Below, one piece after another: positions 46,612 to 59,356 of a stretch of 64,000 nucleotides of DNA (its first letter is position 1; each line of letters opens with the position of its first letter). The notes beneath the pieces were generated by a model, which was not told where the DNA came from, did no database searches, and saw only the letters and a list, made by a program, of their open reading frames with translations. Location of the stretch: positions 2,294,001-2,358,000 of the forward strand of contig CAWUCO010000207.1 in the NCBI GenBank assembly GCA_963920705.1. Reading direction: 5' to 3'. The DNA comes from Odiellus spinosus. Taxonomy: Eukaryota > Arthropoda > Arachnida > Opiliones > Phalangiidae. The position numbers and the translations under genes are program-made.

Positions 46612-47912
46612 TGGTTATTATTATTTAAAACGAAAAATGACGATAGTTTGCCTTAAAATGAAAATTAGGTTATCTCGACTAGAAACCAAGAATTAAGTGA
46701 TTGTTGCTAAAAATGAAAAATATGTCTTCTGGGCTAAAAATAATAAATGAGGCTACTTTGGCTTAAAACAAAAAAAAAGGTTATTTGAACTAAAAATGAA
46801 AAATGTGGTTATTATTGTTTAAAACGAAAAATGACGATAGTTTGCCTTAAAATGAAAATTAGGTTATCTCTTCTAGAAAACAAAAATTAAGTGATTTTTG
46901 CTAAAAATGAAAAATATGTCTTCTGGGCTAAAAATAATAAATGCGGCTATTTTGCCTTAAATCGGAAAATGAGGTTATTTGAGCTAAAAATGAAAAATGT
47001 GGTTATTATTGTTTAAAACGAAAAATGACGATAGTTTGCCTTAAAATGAAAATTAGGTTATCTCGTCTAGAAACCAAAAATTAAGTGATTTTTGCTAAAA
47101 CTGAAAAATAGATCTTCTGGGCTAAAAATAATAAATGAGGCTATTTTGGCTTAAAACAAAAAAGCAGGTTATTTGAGCTAAAAATGAAAAATGTGGTTAT
47201 TATTGTTGAAAACGAAAAAGGACGATAGTTTGCCTTAAAATGAAAATTAGGTTATTTCGTCTTTTAACCAAAAATTAAGTGATTTTTGCTAAAAATGAAA
47301 AATATGTCTTCTGGGCTAAAAATAATAAATGCGGCTATTTTGGCTTAAATCGGAAAATGAGGTTATTTGAGCTAAAAATGAAAAATGTGGTTATTATTGT
47401 TTAAAACGAAAAAGGACGATAGTTTGCCTTAAAATGAAAATTAGGTTATCTCGTCTAGAAACCAAAAATTAAGTGATTTTTGCTAAAAATGAAAAATATG
47501 TCTTCTGGGCTAAAAATAATAAATGCGGCTATTTTGGCTTAAATCGGAAAATGAGGTTATTTGAACTAAAAATGAAAAATGTGGTTATTATTGTTTAAAA
47601 CGAAAAAGGACGATAGTTTGCCTTAAAATGAAAATTAGGTTATTTCGGCTAGAAACCAAGAATTAAGTGATTGTTGCTAAAAATGAAAAATATGTCTTCT
47701 GGGCTAAAAATAATAAATGCGGCTATTTTGCCTTAAATCGGAAAATGAGGTTATTTGAGCTAAAAATGAAAAATGTGGTTATTATTGTTTAAAACGAAAA
47801 ATGACGATAGTTTGCCTTAAAATGAAAATTAGGTTATCTCTTCTAGAAACCAAAAATTAAGTGATTTTTGCTAAAAATGAAAAATATGTCTTCTGGGCTA
47901 AAAATAATAAAT

Positions 47913-48024
47913 GAGGCTATTTTGGCTTAAATCGGAAAATGAGGCTATTTTGGCTTAAATCGGAAAATGAGGCTATTTTGGCTTAAATCGGAAAATGAGG
48001 CTATTTTGGCTTAAATCGGAAAAT
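47913..48024 (+). repeat. s7 x4, second 3,050-bp copy
   Basis: 112 bp, with the same copy number as 44863-44974. Confidence 0.93.
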
Positions 48025-49238
48025 GAGGTTATTTGAACTAAAAATGAAAAATGTGGTTATTATTGTTTAAAACGAAAAATGACGATAGTTTACCTTAAAA
48101 TGAAAATTAGGTTATTTCGTCTAGAAACCAAGAATTAAGTGATTGTTGCTAAAAATGAAAAATATGTCTTCTGGGCTAAAAATAATAAATGCGGCTATTT
48201 TGGCTTAAATCGGAAAATGAGGTTATTTGAGCTAAAAATGAAAAATGTGGTTATTATTGTTTAAAACGAAAAATGACGATAGTTTGCCTTAAAATGAAAA
48301 TTAGGTTATCTCGTCTAGAAACCAAAAATTAAGTGATTTTTGCTAAAACTGAAAAATAGATCTTCTGGGCTATAAATAATAAATGAGGCTATTTTGGCTT
48401 AAAACAAAAAAGCAGATTATTTGAGCTAAAAATGAAAAATGTGGTTATTATTGTTTAAAACGAAAAATGACGATAGTTTGCCTTAAAATGAAAATTAGGT
48501 TATTTCGGCTAGAAACCAAGAATTAAGTGATTGTTGCTAAAAATGAAAAATATGTCTTCTGGGCTAAAAATAATAAATGAGGCTACTTTGGCTTAAAACA
48601 AAAAAAAAGGTTATTTGAACTAAAAATGAAAAATGTGGTTATTATTGTTTAAAACGAAAAATGACGATAGTTTGCCTTAAAATGAAAATTAGGTTATTTC
48701 GTCTTTTAACCAAAAATTAAGTGATTTTTGCTAAAAATGAAAAATATGTCTTCTGGGCTAAAAATAATAAATGCGGCTATTTTGGCTTAAATCGGAAAAT
48801 GAGATTATTTGAGCTAAAAATGAAAAATGTGGTTATTATTGTTTAAAATGAAAAATGACGATAGTTTGCCTTAAAATGAAAATTAGGTTATCTCGTCTAG
48901 AAACCAAAAATTAAGTGATTTTTGCTAAAAACTGAAAAATAGATCTTCTGGGCTAAAAATAATAAATGAGGCTATTTTGGCTTAAAACAAAAAAGCAGGT
49001 TATTTGAGCTAAAAATGAAAAATGTGGTTATTATTGTTGAAAACGAAAAAGGACGATAGTTTGCCTTAAAATGAAAATTAGGTTATCTCTTCTAGAAACC
49101 AAAAATTAAGTGATTTTTGCTAAAAATGAAAAATATGTCTTCTGGGCTAAAAATAATAAATGCGGCTATTTTGGCTTAAATCGGAAAATGAGGTTATTTG
49201 AGCTAAAAATGAAAAATGTGGTTATTATTATTTAAAAC

Positions 49239-49246
49239 GAAAAATG
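49239..49246 (+). repeat. Duplicated-s2 tag, gaaaaatg form
   Basis: Second consensus-type tag, the last doubled s2 noticed in the window. Confidence 0.88.
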
Positions 49247-49329
49247 TGGTTATTATTATTTAAAACGAAAAATGACGATAGTTTGCCTTAAAATGAAAAT
49301 TAGGTTATCTCGACTAGAAACCAAGAATT

Positions 49330-51649
49330 AAGTGATTGTTGCTAAAAATGAAAAATATGTCTTCTGGGCTAAAAATAATAAATGAGGCTACTTTGGCTTA
49401 AAACAAAAAAAAAGGTTATTTGAACTAAAAATGAAAAATGTGGTTATTATTGTTTAAAACGAAAAATGACGATAGTTTGCCTTAAAATGAAAATTAGGTT
49501 ATCTCTTCTAGAAAACAAAAATTAAGTGATTTTTGCTAAAAATGAAAAATATGTCTTCTGGGCTAAAAATAATAAATGCGGCTATTTTGCCTTAAATCGG
49601 AAAATGAGGTTATTTGAGCTAAAAATGAAAAATGTGGTTATTATTGTTTAAAACGAAAAATGACGATAGTTTGCCTTAAAATGAAAATTAGGTTATCTCG
49701 TCTAGAAACCAAAAATTAAGTGATTTTTGCTAAAACTGAAAAATAGATCTTCTGGGCTAAAAATAATAAATGAGGCTATTTTGGCTTAAAACAAAAAAGC
49801 AGGTTATTTGAGCTAAAAATGAAAAATGTGGTTATTATTGTTGAAAACGAAAAAGGACGATAGTTTGCCTTAAAATGAAAATTAGGTTATTTCGTCTTTT
49901 AACCAAAAATTAAGTGATTTTTGCTAAAAATGAAAAATATGTCTTCTGGGCTAAAAATTATAAATGCGGCTATTTTGGCTTAAATCGGAAAATGTGGTTA
50001 TTATTGTTGAAAACGAAAAAGGACGATAGTTTGCCTTAAAATGAAAATTAGGTTATTTCGTCTTTTAACCAAAAATTAAGTGATTTTTGCTAAAAATGAA
50101 AAATATGTCTTCTGGGCTAAAAATTATAAATGCGGCTATTTTGGCTTAAATCGGAAAATGAGGTTATTTGAGCTAAAAATGAAAAATGTGGTTATTATTG
50201 TTTAAAACGAAAAATGACGATAGTTTGCCTTAAAATGAAACTTAGGTTATCTCGTCTAGAAACCAAAAATTAACTGATTTTTGCTAAAACTGAAAAATAG
50301 ATCTTCTGGGCTAAAAATAATAAATGAGGCTATTTTGGCTTAAAAAAAAAGCAGGTCATTTGAGCTAAAAATGAAAAATGTGGTTATTATTGTTGAAAAC
50401 GAAAAAGGACGATAGTTTGCCTTAAAATGAAAATTAGGTTATTTCGTCTAGAAACCAAGAATTAAGTGATTGTTGCTAAAAATGAAAAATATGTCTTCTG
50501 GGCTAAAAATAATAAATGAGGCTACTTTGGCTTAAAACAAAAAAAAAGGTTATTTGAACTAAAAATGAAAAATGTGGTTATTATTGTTTAAAACGAAAAA
50601 TGACGATAGTTTGCCTTAAAATGAAAATTAGGTTATCTCTTCTAGAAAACAAAAATTAAGTGATTTTTGCTAAAAATGAAAAATATGTCTTCTGGGCTAA
50701 AAATAATAAATGCGGCTATTTTGCCTTAAATCGGAAAATGAGGTTATTTGAGCTAAAAATGAAAAATGTGGTTATTATTGTTTAAAACGAAAAATGACGA
50801 TAGTTTGCCTTAAAATGAAAATTAGGTTATCTCGTCTAGAAACCAAAAATTAAGTGATTTTTGCTAAAACTGAAAAATAGATCTTCTGGGCTAAAAATAA
50901 TAAATGAGGCTATTTTGGCTTAAAACAAAAAAGCAGGTTATTTGAGCTAAAAATGAAAAATGTGGTTATTATTGTTGAAAACGAAAAAGGACGATAGTTT
51001 GCCTTAAAATGAAAATTAGGTTATTTCGTCTTTTAACCAAAAATTAAGTGATTTTTGCTAAAAATGAAAAATATGTCTTCTGGGCTAAAAATTATAAATG
51101 CGGCTATTTTGGCTTAAATCGGAAAATGTGGTTATTATTGTTGAAAACGAAAAAGGACGATAGTTTGCCTTAAAATGAAAATTAGGTTATTTCGTCTTTT
51201 AACCAAAAATTAAGTGATTTTTGCTAAAAATGAAAAATATGTCTTCTGGGCTAAAAATTATAAATGCGGCTATTTTGGCTTAAATCGGAAAATGAGGTTA
51301 TTTGAGCTAAAAATGAAAAATGTGGTTATTATTGTTTAAAACGAAAAATGACGATAGTTTGCCTTAAAATGAAACTTAGGTTATCTCGTCTAGAAACCAA
51401 AAATTAACTGATTTTTGCTAAAACTGAAAAATAGATCTTCTGGGCTAAAAATAATAAATGAGGCTATTTTGGCTTAAAAAAAAAGCAGGTCATTTGAGCT
51501 AAAAATGAAAAATGTGGTTATTATTGTTGAAAACGAAAAAGGACGATAGTTTGCCTTAAAATGAAAATTAGGTTATTTCGTCTAGAAACCAAGAATTAAG
51601 TGATTGTTGCTAAAAATGAAAAATATGTCTTCTGGGCTAAAAATAATAA
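49330..51649 (+). repeat. 1,134-bp tandem duplication with truncated monomers
   Basis: Two copies at an offset of 1,134 bp. Each contains a join where s7 (cggaaaat) runs directly into s2 (gtggttattattgttg) with s1 missing, at 49994 and 51128. Length is 6 x 194 minus 28 for the lost s1 and minus 2 for a shortened A-run in the K' monomer. Shared rare changes are gaaacttagg and gcaggtcatttg. This is the clearest in-register loss of one subunit, the opposite of the s1 gains at 56-59 kb. Confidence 0.88.
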
Positions 51650-52910
51650 ATGCGGCTATTTTGGCTTAAATCGGAAAATGAGGCTATTTTGGCTTAAATC
51701 GGAAAATGAGGCTATTTTGGCTTAAATCGGAAAATGAGGTTATTTGAACTAAAAATGAAAAATGTGGTTATTATTGTTTAAAACGAAAAATGACGATAGT
51801 TTACCTTAAAATGAAAATTAGGTTATTTCGTCTAGAAACCAAGAATTAAGTGATTGTTGCTAAAAATGAAAAATATGTCTTCTGGGCTAAAAATAATAAA
51901 TGCGGCTATTTTGGCTTAAATCGGAAAATGTGGTTATTTGAGCTAAAAATGAAAAATGTGGTTATTATTGTTTAAAACGAAAAATGACGATAGTTTGCCT
52001 TAAAATGAAAATTAGGTTATCTCTTCTAGAAACCAAAAATTAAGTGATTTTTGCTAAAAATGAAAAATATGTCTTCTGGGCTAAAAATAATAAATGAGGC
52101 TATTTTGGCTTAAATCGGAAAATGAGGTTATTTGAGCTAAAAATGAAAAATGTGGTTATTATTGTTTAACCACATATAGACGATAGTTTGCCTTAAAATG
52201 AAAATTAGGTTATCTCGTCTAGAAACCAAAAATTAAGTGATTTTTGCTAAAACTGAAAAATAGATCTTCTGGGCTCTAAATAATAAATGAGGCTATTTTG
52301 GCTTAAAACAAAAAAGCAGATTATTTGAGCTAAAAATGAAAAATGTGGTTATTATTGTTTAAAACGAAAAAGGACCATAGTTTGCCTTAAAATGAAAATT
52401 AGGTTATCTCGTCTAGAAACCAAAAATTAAGTGATTTTTGCAAAAAATGAAAAATTTGTCTTCTGGGCTAAAAATAATAAATGCGGCTATTTTGGCTTAA
52501 ATCGGAAAATGAGGTTATTTGAGCTAAAAATGAAAAATGTGGTTATTATTGTTTAAAACGAAAAATGACGATAGTTTACCTTAAAATGAAAATTAGGTTA
52601 TTTCGTCTAGAAACCAAGAATTAAGTGATTGTTGCTAAAAATGAAAAATATGTCTTCTGGGCTAAAAATAATAAATGAGGCTACTTTGGCTTAAAAAAAA
52701 AAAAGGGTTATTTGAACTAAAAATGAAAAATGTGGTTATTATTGTTTAAAACGAAAAATGACGATAGTTTGCCTTAAAATGAAAATTAGGTTATCTCTTC
52801 TAGAAACCAAAAATTAAGTGATTTTTGCTAAAAATGAAAAATATGTCTTCTGGGCTAAAAATAATAAATGCGGCTATTTTGGCTTAAATCGGAAAATGAG
52901 GTTATTTGAA
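51595..52910 (+). repeat. Direct copy of block B segment 10530-11845
   Basis: See the partner for the ordered markers; the offset is 41,065 bp. Local differences include aaaaaggacc at 52376, aaatttgtc at 52453 and a longer A-run near 52690. The copies have therefore diverged slightly and this is not an assembly duplicate of one read set. Confidence 0.82.
51652..51735 (+). repeat. s7 x3
   Basis: 84 bp, counterpart of 10587-10670. Confidence 0.93.
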
Positions 52911-53841
52911 CTAAAAATGAAAAATGTTGTTATTATTGTTTAAAACGAAAAAGGACGATAGTTTGCCTTAAAATGAAAATTAGGTTATTTCGGCTAGAAA
53001 CCAAGAATTAAGTGATTGTTGCTAAAAATGAAAAATATGTCTTCTGGGCTAAAAATAATAAATGCGGCTATTTTGGCTTAAATCGGAAAATGAGGTTATT
53101 TGAGCTAAAAATGAAAAATGTGGTTATTATTGTTTAAAACGAAAAATGACGATAGTTTGCCTTAAAATGAAAATTAGGTTATCTCGTCTAGAAACCAAAA
53201 ATTAAGTGATTTTTGCAAAAAATGAAAAATTTGTCTTCTGGGCTAAAAATAATAAATGCGGCTATTTTGGCTTAAATCGGAAAATGAGGTTATTTGAGCT
53301 AAAAATGAAAAATGTGGTTATTATTGTTTTTTAACGAAAAATGACGATAGTTTGCCTTAAAATGAAAATTAGATTATTTCGGCTAGAAACCAAGAATTAA
53401 GTGATTGTTGCTAAAAATGAAAAATATGTCTTCTGGGCTAAAAATAATAAATGAGGCTACTTTGGCTTAAAACAAAAAAAAAGGTTATTTGAACTAAAAA
53501 TGAAAAATGTGGTTATTATTGTTTAAAACGAAAAATGACGATAGTTTGCCTTAAAATGAAAATTAGGTTATCTCTTCTACAAACCAAAAATTAAGTGATT
53601 TTTGCTATAAATGAAAAATAGATCTTCTGGGCTAAAAATAATAAATGAGGCTATTTTGGCTTAAATCGGAAAATGAGGTTATTTGAGCTAAAAATGAAAA
53701 ATGTGGTTATTATGTTTAAAACGAAAAAGGACGATAGTTTGCCTTAAAATGAAAATTAGGTTATCTCGTCTAGAAACCAAAAATTAAGTGATTTTTGCAA
53801 AAAATAAAAAATATGTCTTCTGGGCTAAAAATAATAAATGC
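52911..53841 (+). repeat. Mixed, more diverged monomers
   Basis: About five monomers with many private changes and no clear HOR: aaatgttgtt (52924), gttttttaacg in s2 (53327-53337), agattatttcgg, and cttctacaaacc in s4. An s2 with ggttattatgttt has lost 3 bp near 53711. The same 3-bp loss, preceded by gctataaatg, recurs near 63549, so the last part has a relative 9,838 bp downstream. Confidence 0.8.
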
Positions 53842-55781
53842 GGCTATTTTGGCTTAAATCGGAAAATGAGGTTATTTGAGCTAAAAATGAAAAATGTGGT
53901 TATTATTGTTTAAAACGAAAAATGACGATAGTTTACCTTAAAATGAAAATTAGGTTATTTCGTCTAGAAACCAAGAATTAAGTGATTGTTGCTAAAAATG
54001 AAAAATATGTCTTCTGGGCTAAAAATAATAAATGCGGCTATTTTGGCTTAAATCGGAAAATGAGGTTATTTGAGCTAAAAATGAAAAATGTGGTTATTAT
54101 TGTTTAAAACGAAAAATGACGATAGTTTGCCTTAAAATGAAAATTAGGTTATCTCTTCTAGAAACCAAGAATTAAGTGATTGTTGCTAAAAATGAAAAAT
54201 ATGTCTTCTGGGCTAAAAATAATAAATGCGGCTATCCTGGCTTAAAAAAAAAAAGCAGATTATTTGAGCTAAAAATGAAAAATGTGGTTATTATTGTTTA
54301 AAACGAAAAAGGACAATAGTTTGCCTTAAAATGAAAATTAGGTTATCTCGTCTAGAAACCAAAAATTAAGTGATTTTTGCAAAAAATGAAAAATATGTCT
54401 TCTGGGCTAAAAATAATAAATGCGGCTATTTTGGCTTAAATCGGAAAATGAGGTTATTTGAGCTAAAAATGAAAAATGTGGTTATTATTGTTTAAAACGA
54501 AAAATGACGATAGTTTACCTTAAAATGAAAATTAGGTTATTTCGTCTAGAAACCAAGAATTAAGTGATTGTTGCTAAAAATGAAAAATATGTCTTCTGGG
54601 CTAAAAATAATAAATGAGGCTACTTTGGCTTAAAACAAAAAAAAAGGTTATTTGAACTAAAAATGAAAAATGTGGTTATTATTGTTTAAAACGAAAAATG
54701 ACGATAGTTTGCTTTAAAATGAAAATTAGATTATCTCTTCTAGAAACCAAAAATTAAGTGATTTTTGCTAAAAATGAAAAATATGTCTTCCGGGCTAAAA
54801 ATAATAAATGAGGCTATTTTGGCTTAAATCGGAAAATGAGGTTATTTGAGCTAAAAATGAAAAATGTGGTTATTATTGTTTAAAACGAAAAATGACGATA
54901 GTTTACCTTAAAATGAAAATTAGGTTATTTCGTCTAGAAACCAAGAATTAAGTGATTGTTGCTAAAAATGAAAAATATGTCTTCTGGGCTAAAAATAATA
55001 AATGCGGCTATTTTGGCTTAAATCGGAAAATGAGGTTATTTGAGCTAAAAATGAAAAATGTGGTTATTATTGTTTAAAACGAAAAATGACGATAGTTTGC
55101 CTTAAAATGAAAATTAGGTTATCTCTTCTAGAAACCAAGAATTAAGTGATTGTTGCTAAAAATGAAAAATATGTCTTCTGGGCTAAAAATAATAAATGCG
55201 GCTATCCTGGCTTAAAAAAAAAAAGCAGATTATTTGAGCTAAAAATGAAAAATGTGGTTATTATTGTTTAAAACGAAAAAGGACAATAGTTTGCCTTAAA
55301 ATGAAAATTAGGTTATCTCGTCTAGAAACCAAAAATTAAGTGATTTTTGCAAAAAATGAAAAATATGTCTTCTGGGCTAAAAATAATAAATGCGGCTATT
55401 TTGGCTTAAATCGGAAAATGAGGTTATTTGAGCTAAAAATGAAAAATGTGGTTATTATTGTTTAAAAAGAAAAATGACGATAGTTTACCTTAAAATGAAA
55501 ATTAGGTTATTTCGTCTAGAAACCAAGAATTAAGTGATTGTTGCTAAAAATGAAAAATATGTCTTCTGGGCTAAAAATAATAAATGAGGCTACTTTGGCT
55601 TAAAACAAAAAAAAAGGTTATTTGAACTAAAAATGAAAAATGTGGTTATTATTGTTTAAAACGAAAAATGACGATAGTTTGCCTTAAAATGAAAATTAGG
55701 TTATCTCTTCTAGAAACCAAAAATTAAGTGATTTTTGCTAAAAATGAAAAATATGTCTTCTGGGCTAAAAATAATAAATGC
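53842..55781 (+). repeat. 970-bp (5-monomer) tandem HOR, two copies
   Basis: Copy 1 is 53842-54811 and copy 2 is 54812-55781, offset exactly 5 x 194. The diagnostic is s7 with ggctatcctggc at 54231 and 55201. The copies differ at several sites (gctttaaaatg near 54712, tcttccggg near 54789, aaaaagaaaaatg near 55466), so this duplication is older than the 3,882-bp one. It is the only HOR here with no extra 28-bp subunit. Confidence 0.88.
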
Positions 55782-56195
55782 GGCTATTTTGGCTTAAATC
55801 GGAAAATGAGGTTATTTGAGCTAAAAATGAAAAATGTGGTTATTATTGTTTAAAACGAAAAATGACGATAGTTTGCCTTAAAATGAAAATTAGGTTATCT
55901 CGTCTAGAAACCAAAAATTAAGTGATTTTTGCTAAAACTGAAAAATAGATCTTCTGGGCTAAAAATAATAAATGAGGCTATTTTGGCTTAAAACAAAAAA
56001 GCAGGTTATTTGAGCTAAAAATGAAAAATGTGGTTATTATTGTTGAAAACGAAAAAGGACGATAGTTTGCCTTAAAATGAAAATTAGGTTATTTCGTCTT
56101 TTAACCAAAAATTAAGTGATTTTTGCTAAAAATGAAAAATATGTCTTCTGGGCTAAAAATAATAAATGCGGCTATTTTGGCTTAAATCGGAAAAT

Positions 56196-57581
56196 GAGGT
56201 TATTTGAGCTAAAAATGAAAAATGAGGTTATTTGAGCTAAAAATGAAAAATGTGGTTATTATTGTTTAAAACGAAAAAGGACGATAGTTTGCCTTAAAAT
56301 GAAAATTAGGTTATCTCGTCTAGAAACCAAAAATTAAGTGATTTTTGCTAAAAATGAAAAATATGTCTTCTGGGCTAAAAATAATAAATGCGGCTATTTT
56401 GGCTTAAATCGGAAAATGAGGTTATTTGAACTAAAAATGAAAAATGTGGTTATTATTGTTTAAAACGAAAAAGGACGATAGTTTGCCTTAAAATGAAAAT
56501 TAGGTTATTTCGGCTAGAAACCAAGAATTAAGTGATTGTTGCTAAAAATGAAAAATATGTCTTCTGGGCTAAAAATAATAAATGCGGCTATTTTGGCTTA
56601 AATCGGAAAATGAGGTTATTTGAGCTAAAAATGAAAAATGTGGTTATTATTGTTTAAAACGAAAAATGACGATAGTTTGCCTTAAAATGAAAATTAGGTT
56701 ATCTCGTCTAGAAACCAAAAATTAAGTGATTTTTGCTAAAACTGAAAAATAGATCTTCTGGGCTAAAAATAATAAATGAGGCTATTTTGGCTTAAAACAA
56801 AAAAGCAGGTTATTTGAGCTAAAAATGAAAAATGTGGTTATTATTGTTGAAAACGAAAAAGGACGATAGTTTGCCTTAAAATGAAAATTAGGTTATTTCG
56901 ACTTTTAACCAAAAATTAAGTGATTTTTGCTAAAAATGAAAAATATATCTTCTGGGCTAAAAATAATAAATGCGGCTATTTTGGCTTAAATCGGAAAATG
57001 AGGTTATTTGAGCTAAAAATGAAAAATGTGGTTATTATTGTTTAAAACGAAAAAGGACGATAGTTTGCCTTAAAATGAAAATTAGGTTATCTCTTCTAGA
57101 AACCAAAAATTAAGTGATTTTTGCTAAAAATGAAAAATATGTCTTCTGGGCTAAAAATAATAAATGCGGCTATTTTGGCTTAAATCGGAAAATGAGGTTA
57201 TTTGAGCTAAAAATGAAAAATGTGGTTATTATTGTTTAAAACGAAAAATGACGATAGTTTGCCTTAAAATGAAAATTAGGTTATCTCGTCTAGAAACCAA
57301 AAATTAAGTGATTTTTGCTAAAACTGAAAAATAGATCTTCTGGGCTAAAAATAATAAATGAGGCTATTTTGGCTTAAAACAAAAAAGCAGGTTATTTGAG
57401 CTAAAAATGAAAAATGTGGTTATTATTGTTGAAAACGAAAAAGGACGATAGTTTGCCTTAAAATGAAAATTAGGTTATTTCGTCTTTTAACCAAAAATTA
57501 AGTGATTTTTGCTAAAAATGAAAAATATGTCTTCTGGGCTAAAAATAATAAATGCGGCTATTTTGGCTTAAATCGGAAAAT
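56196..57581 (+). repeat. HOR unit, 7 monomers + 28 bp (double-s1 tag)
   Basis: 1,386 bp, opened by two s1 copies (56196-56251). Class order is G-P-K-F'-T-K-F, where F' has tcgactttt in s4 and atatatctt in s6. The length equals that of the tag-Y-T-K-P-Q-K-T unit at 33882, but the content and the doubled subunit differ. Confidence 0.9.
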
Positions 57582-59356
57582 GAGGTTATTTGAGCTAAAA
57601 ATGAAAAATGAGGTTATTTGAGCTAAAAATGAAAAATGTGGTTATTATTGTTTAAAACGAAAAAGGACGATAGTTTGCCTTAAAATGAAAATTAGGTTAT
57701 CTCGTCTAGAAACCAAAAATTAAGTGATTTTTGCTAAAAATGAAAAATATGTCTTCTGGGCTAAAAATAATAAATGCGACTATTTTGGCTTAAATCGGAA
57801 AATGAGGTTATTTGAACTAAAAATGAAAAATGTGGTTATTATTGTTTAAAACGAAAAAGGACGATAGTTTGCCTTAAAATGAAAATTAGGTTATTTCGGC
57901 TAGAAACCAAGAATTAAGTGATTGTTGCTAAAAATGAAAAATATGTCTTCTGGGCTAAAAATAATAAATGCGGCTATTTTGGCTTAAATCGGAAAATGAG
58001 GTTATTTGAGCTAAAAATGAAAAATGTGGTTATTATTGTTTAAAACGAAAAATGACGATAGTTTGCCTTAAAATGAAAATTAGGTTATCTCGTCTAGAAA
58101 CCAAAAATTAAGTGATTTTTGCTAAAACTGAAAAATAGATCTTCTGGGCTAAAAATAATAAATGAGGCTATTTTGGCTTAAAACAAAAAAGCAGGTTATT
58201 TGAGCTAAAAATGAAAAATGTGGTTATTATTGTTGAAAACGAAAAAGGACGATAGTTTGCCTTAAAATGAAAATTAGGTTATTTCGACTTTTAACCAAAA
58301 ATTAAGTGATTTTTGCTAAAAATGAAAAATATATCTTCTGGGCTAAAAATAATAAATGCGGCTATTTTGGCTTAAATCGGAAAATGAGGTTATTTGAGCT
58401 AAAAATGAAAAATGTGGTTATTATTGTTTAAAACGAAAAAGGACGATAGTTTGCCTTAAAATGAAAATTAGGTTATCTCGTCTAGAAACCAAAAATTAAG
58501 TGATTTTTTGCTAAAAATGAAAAATATGTCTTCTGGGCTAAAAATAATAAATGCGGCTATTTTGGCTTAAATCGGAAAATGAGGTTATTTGAACTAAAAA
58601 TGAAAAATGTGGTTATTATTGTTTAAAACGAAAAAGGACGATAGTTTGCCTTAAAATGAAAATTAGGTTATTTCGGCTAGAAACCAAGAATTAAGTGATT
58701 GTTGCTAAAAATGAAAAATATGTCTTCTGGGCTAAAAATAATAAATGCGGCTATTTTGGCTTAAATCGGAAAATGAGGTTATTTGAGCTAAAAATGAAAA
58801 ATGTGGTTATTATTGTTTAAAACGAAAAATGACGATAGTTTACCTTAAAATGAAAATTAGGTTATTTCGTCTAGAAACCAAGAATTAAGTGATTGTTGCT
58901 AAAAATGAAAAATATGTCTTCTGGGCTAAAAATAATAAATGCGGCTATTTTGGCTTAAATCGGAAAATGAGGTTATTTGAGCTAAAAATGAAAAATGTGG
59001 TTATTATTGTTTAAAACGAAAAATGACGATAGTTTGCCTTAAAATGAAAATTAGGTTATCTCGTCTAGAAACCAAAAATTAAGTGATTTTTGCTAAAACT
59101 GAAAAATAGATCTTCTGGGCTAAAAATAATAAATGAGGCTATTTTGGCTTAAAACAAAAAAGCAGGTTATTTGAGCTAAAAATGAAAAATGTGGTTATTA
59201 TTGTTGAAAACGAAAAAGGACGATAGTTTGCCTTAAAATGAAAATTAGGTTATTTCGTCTTTTAACCAAAAATTAAGTGATTTTTGCTAAAAATGAAAAA
59301 TATGTCTTCTGGGCTAAAAATAATAAATGCGGCTATTTTGGCTTAAATCGGAAAAT
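57582..59356 (+). repeat. HOR unit, 9 monomers + 28 bp (double-s1 tag)
   Basis: 1,775 bp, opened by two s1 copies (57582-57637). Order is G-P-K-F'-G-P-Q-K-F. It equals 9 x 194 + 28 + 1, the extra base being a T in s5 near 58508. It differs from the preceding unit by replacing T with G-P-Q. Confidence 0.9.

Larger units (their letters stand above)
44700..49238 (+). repeat. 3,050-bp direct duplication with a 416-bp deletion in copy 2
   Basis: s7 x4 runs (44863/47913) and the ctataaata variant (45321/48371) are 3,050 bp apart, equal to 15 x 194 + 5 x 28. In copy 2 the class order jumps from an F monomer to gagattattt at 48801, which in copy 1 lies at 46167. The lost 416 bp equals two monomers plus one 28-bp subunit (the s7 x2 run). 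An extra A at about 48930 in s5 explains the last base of the offset to the next tag (46604/49239, 2,635 bp). Confidence 0.88.
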
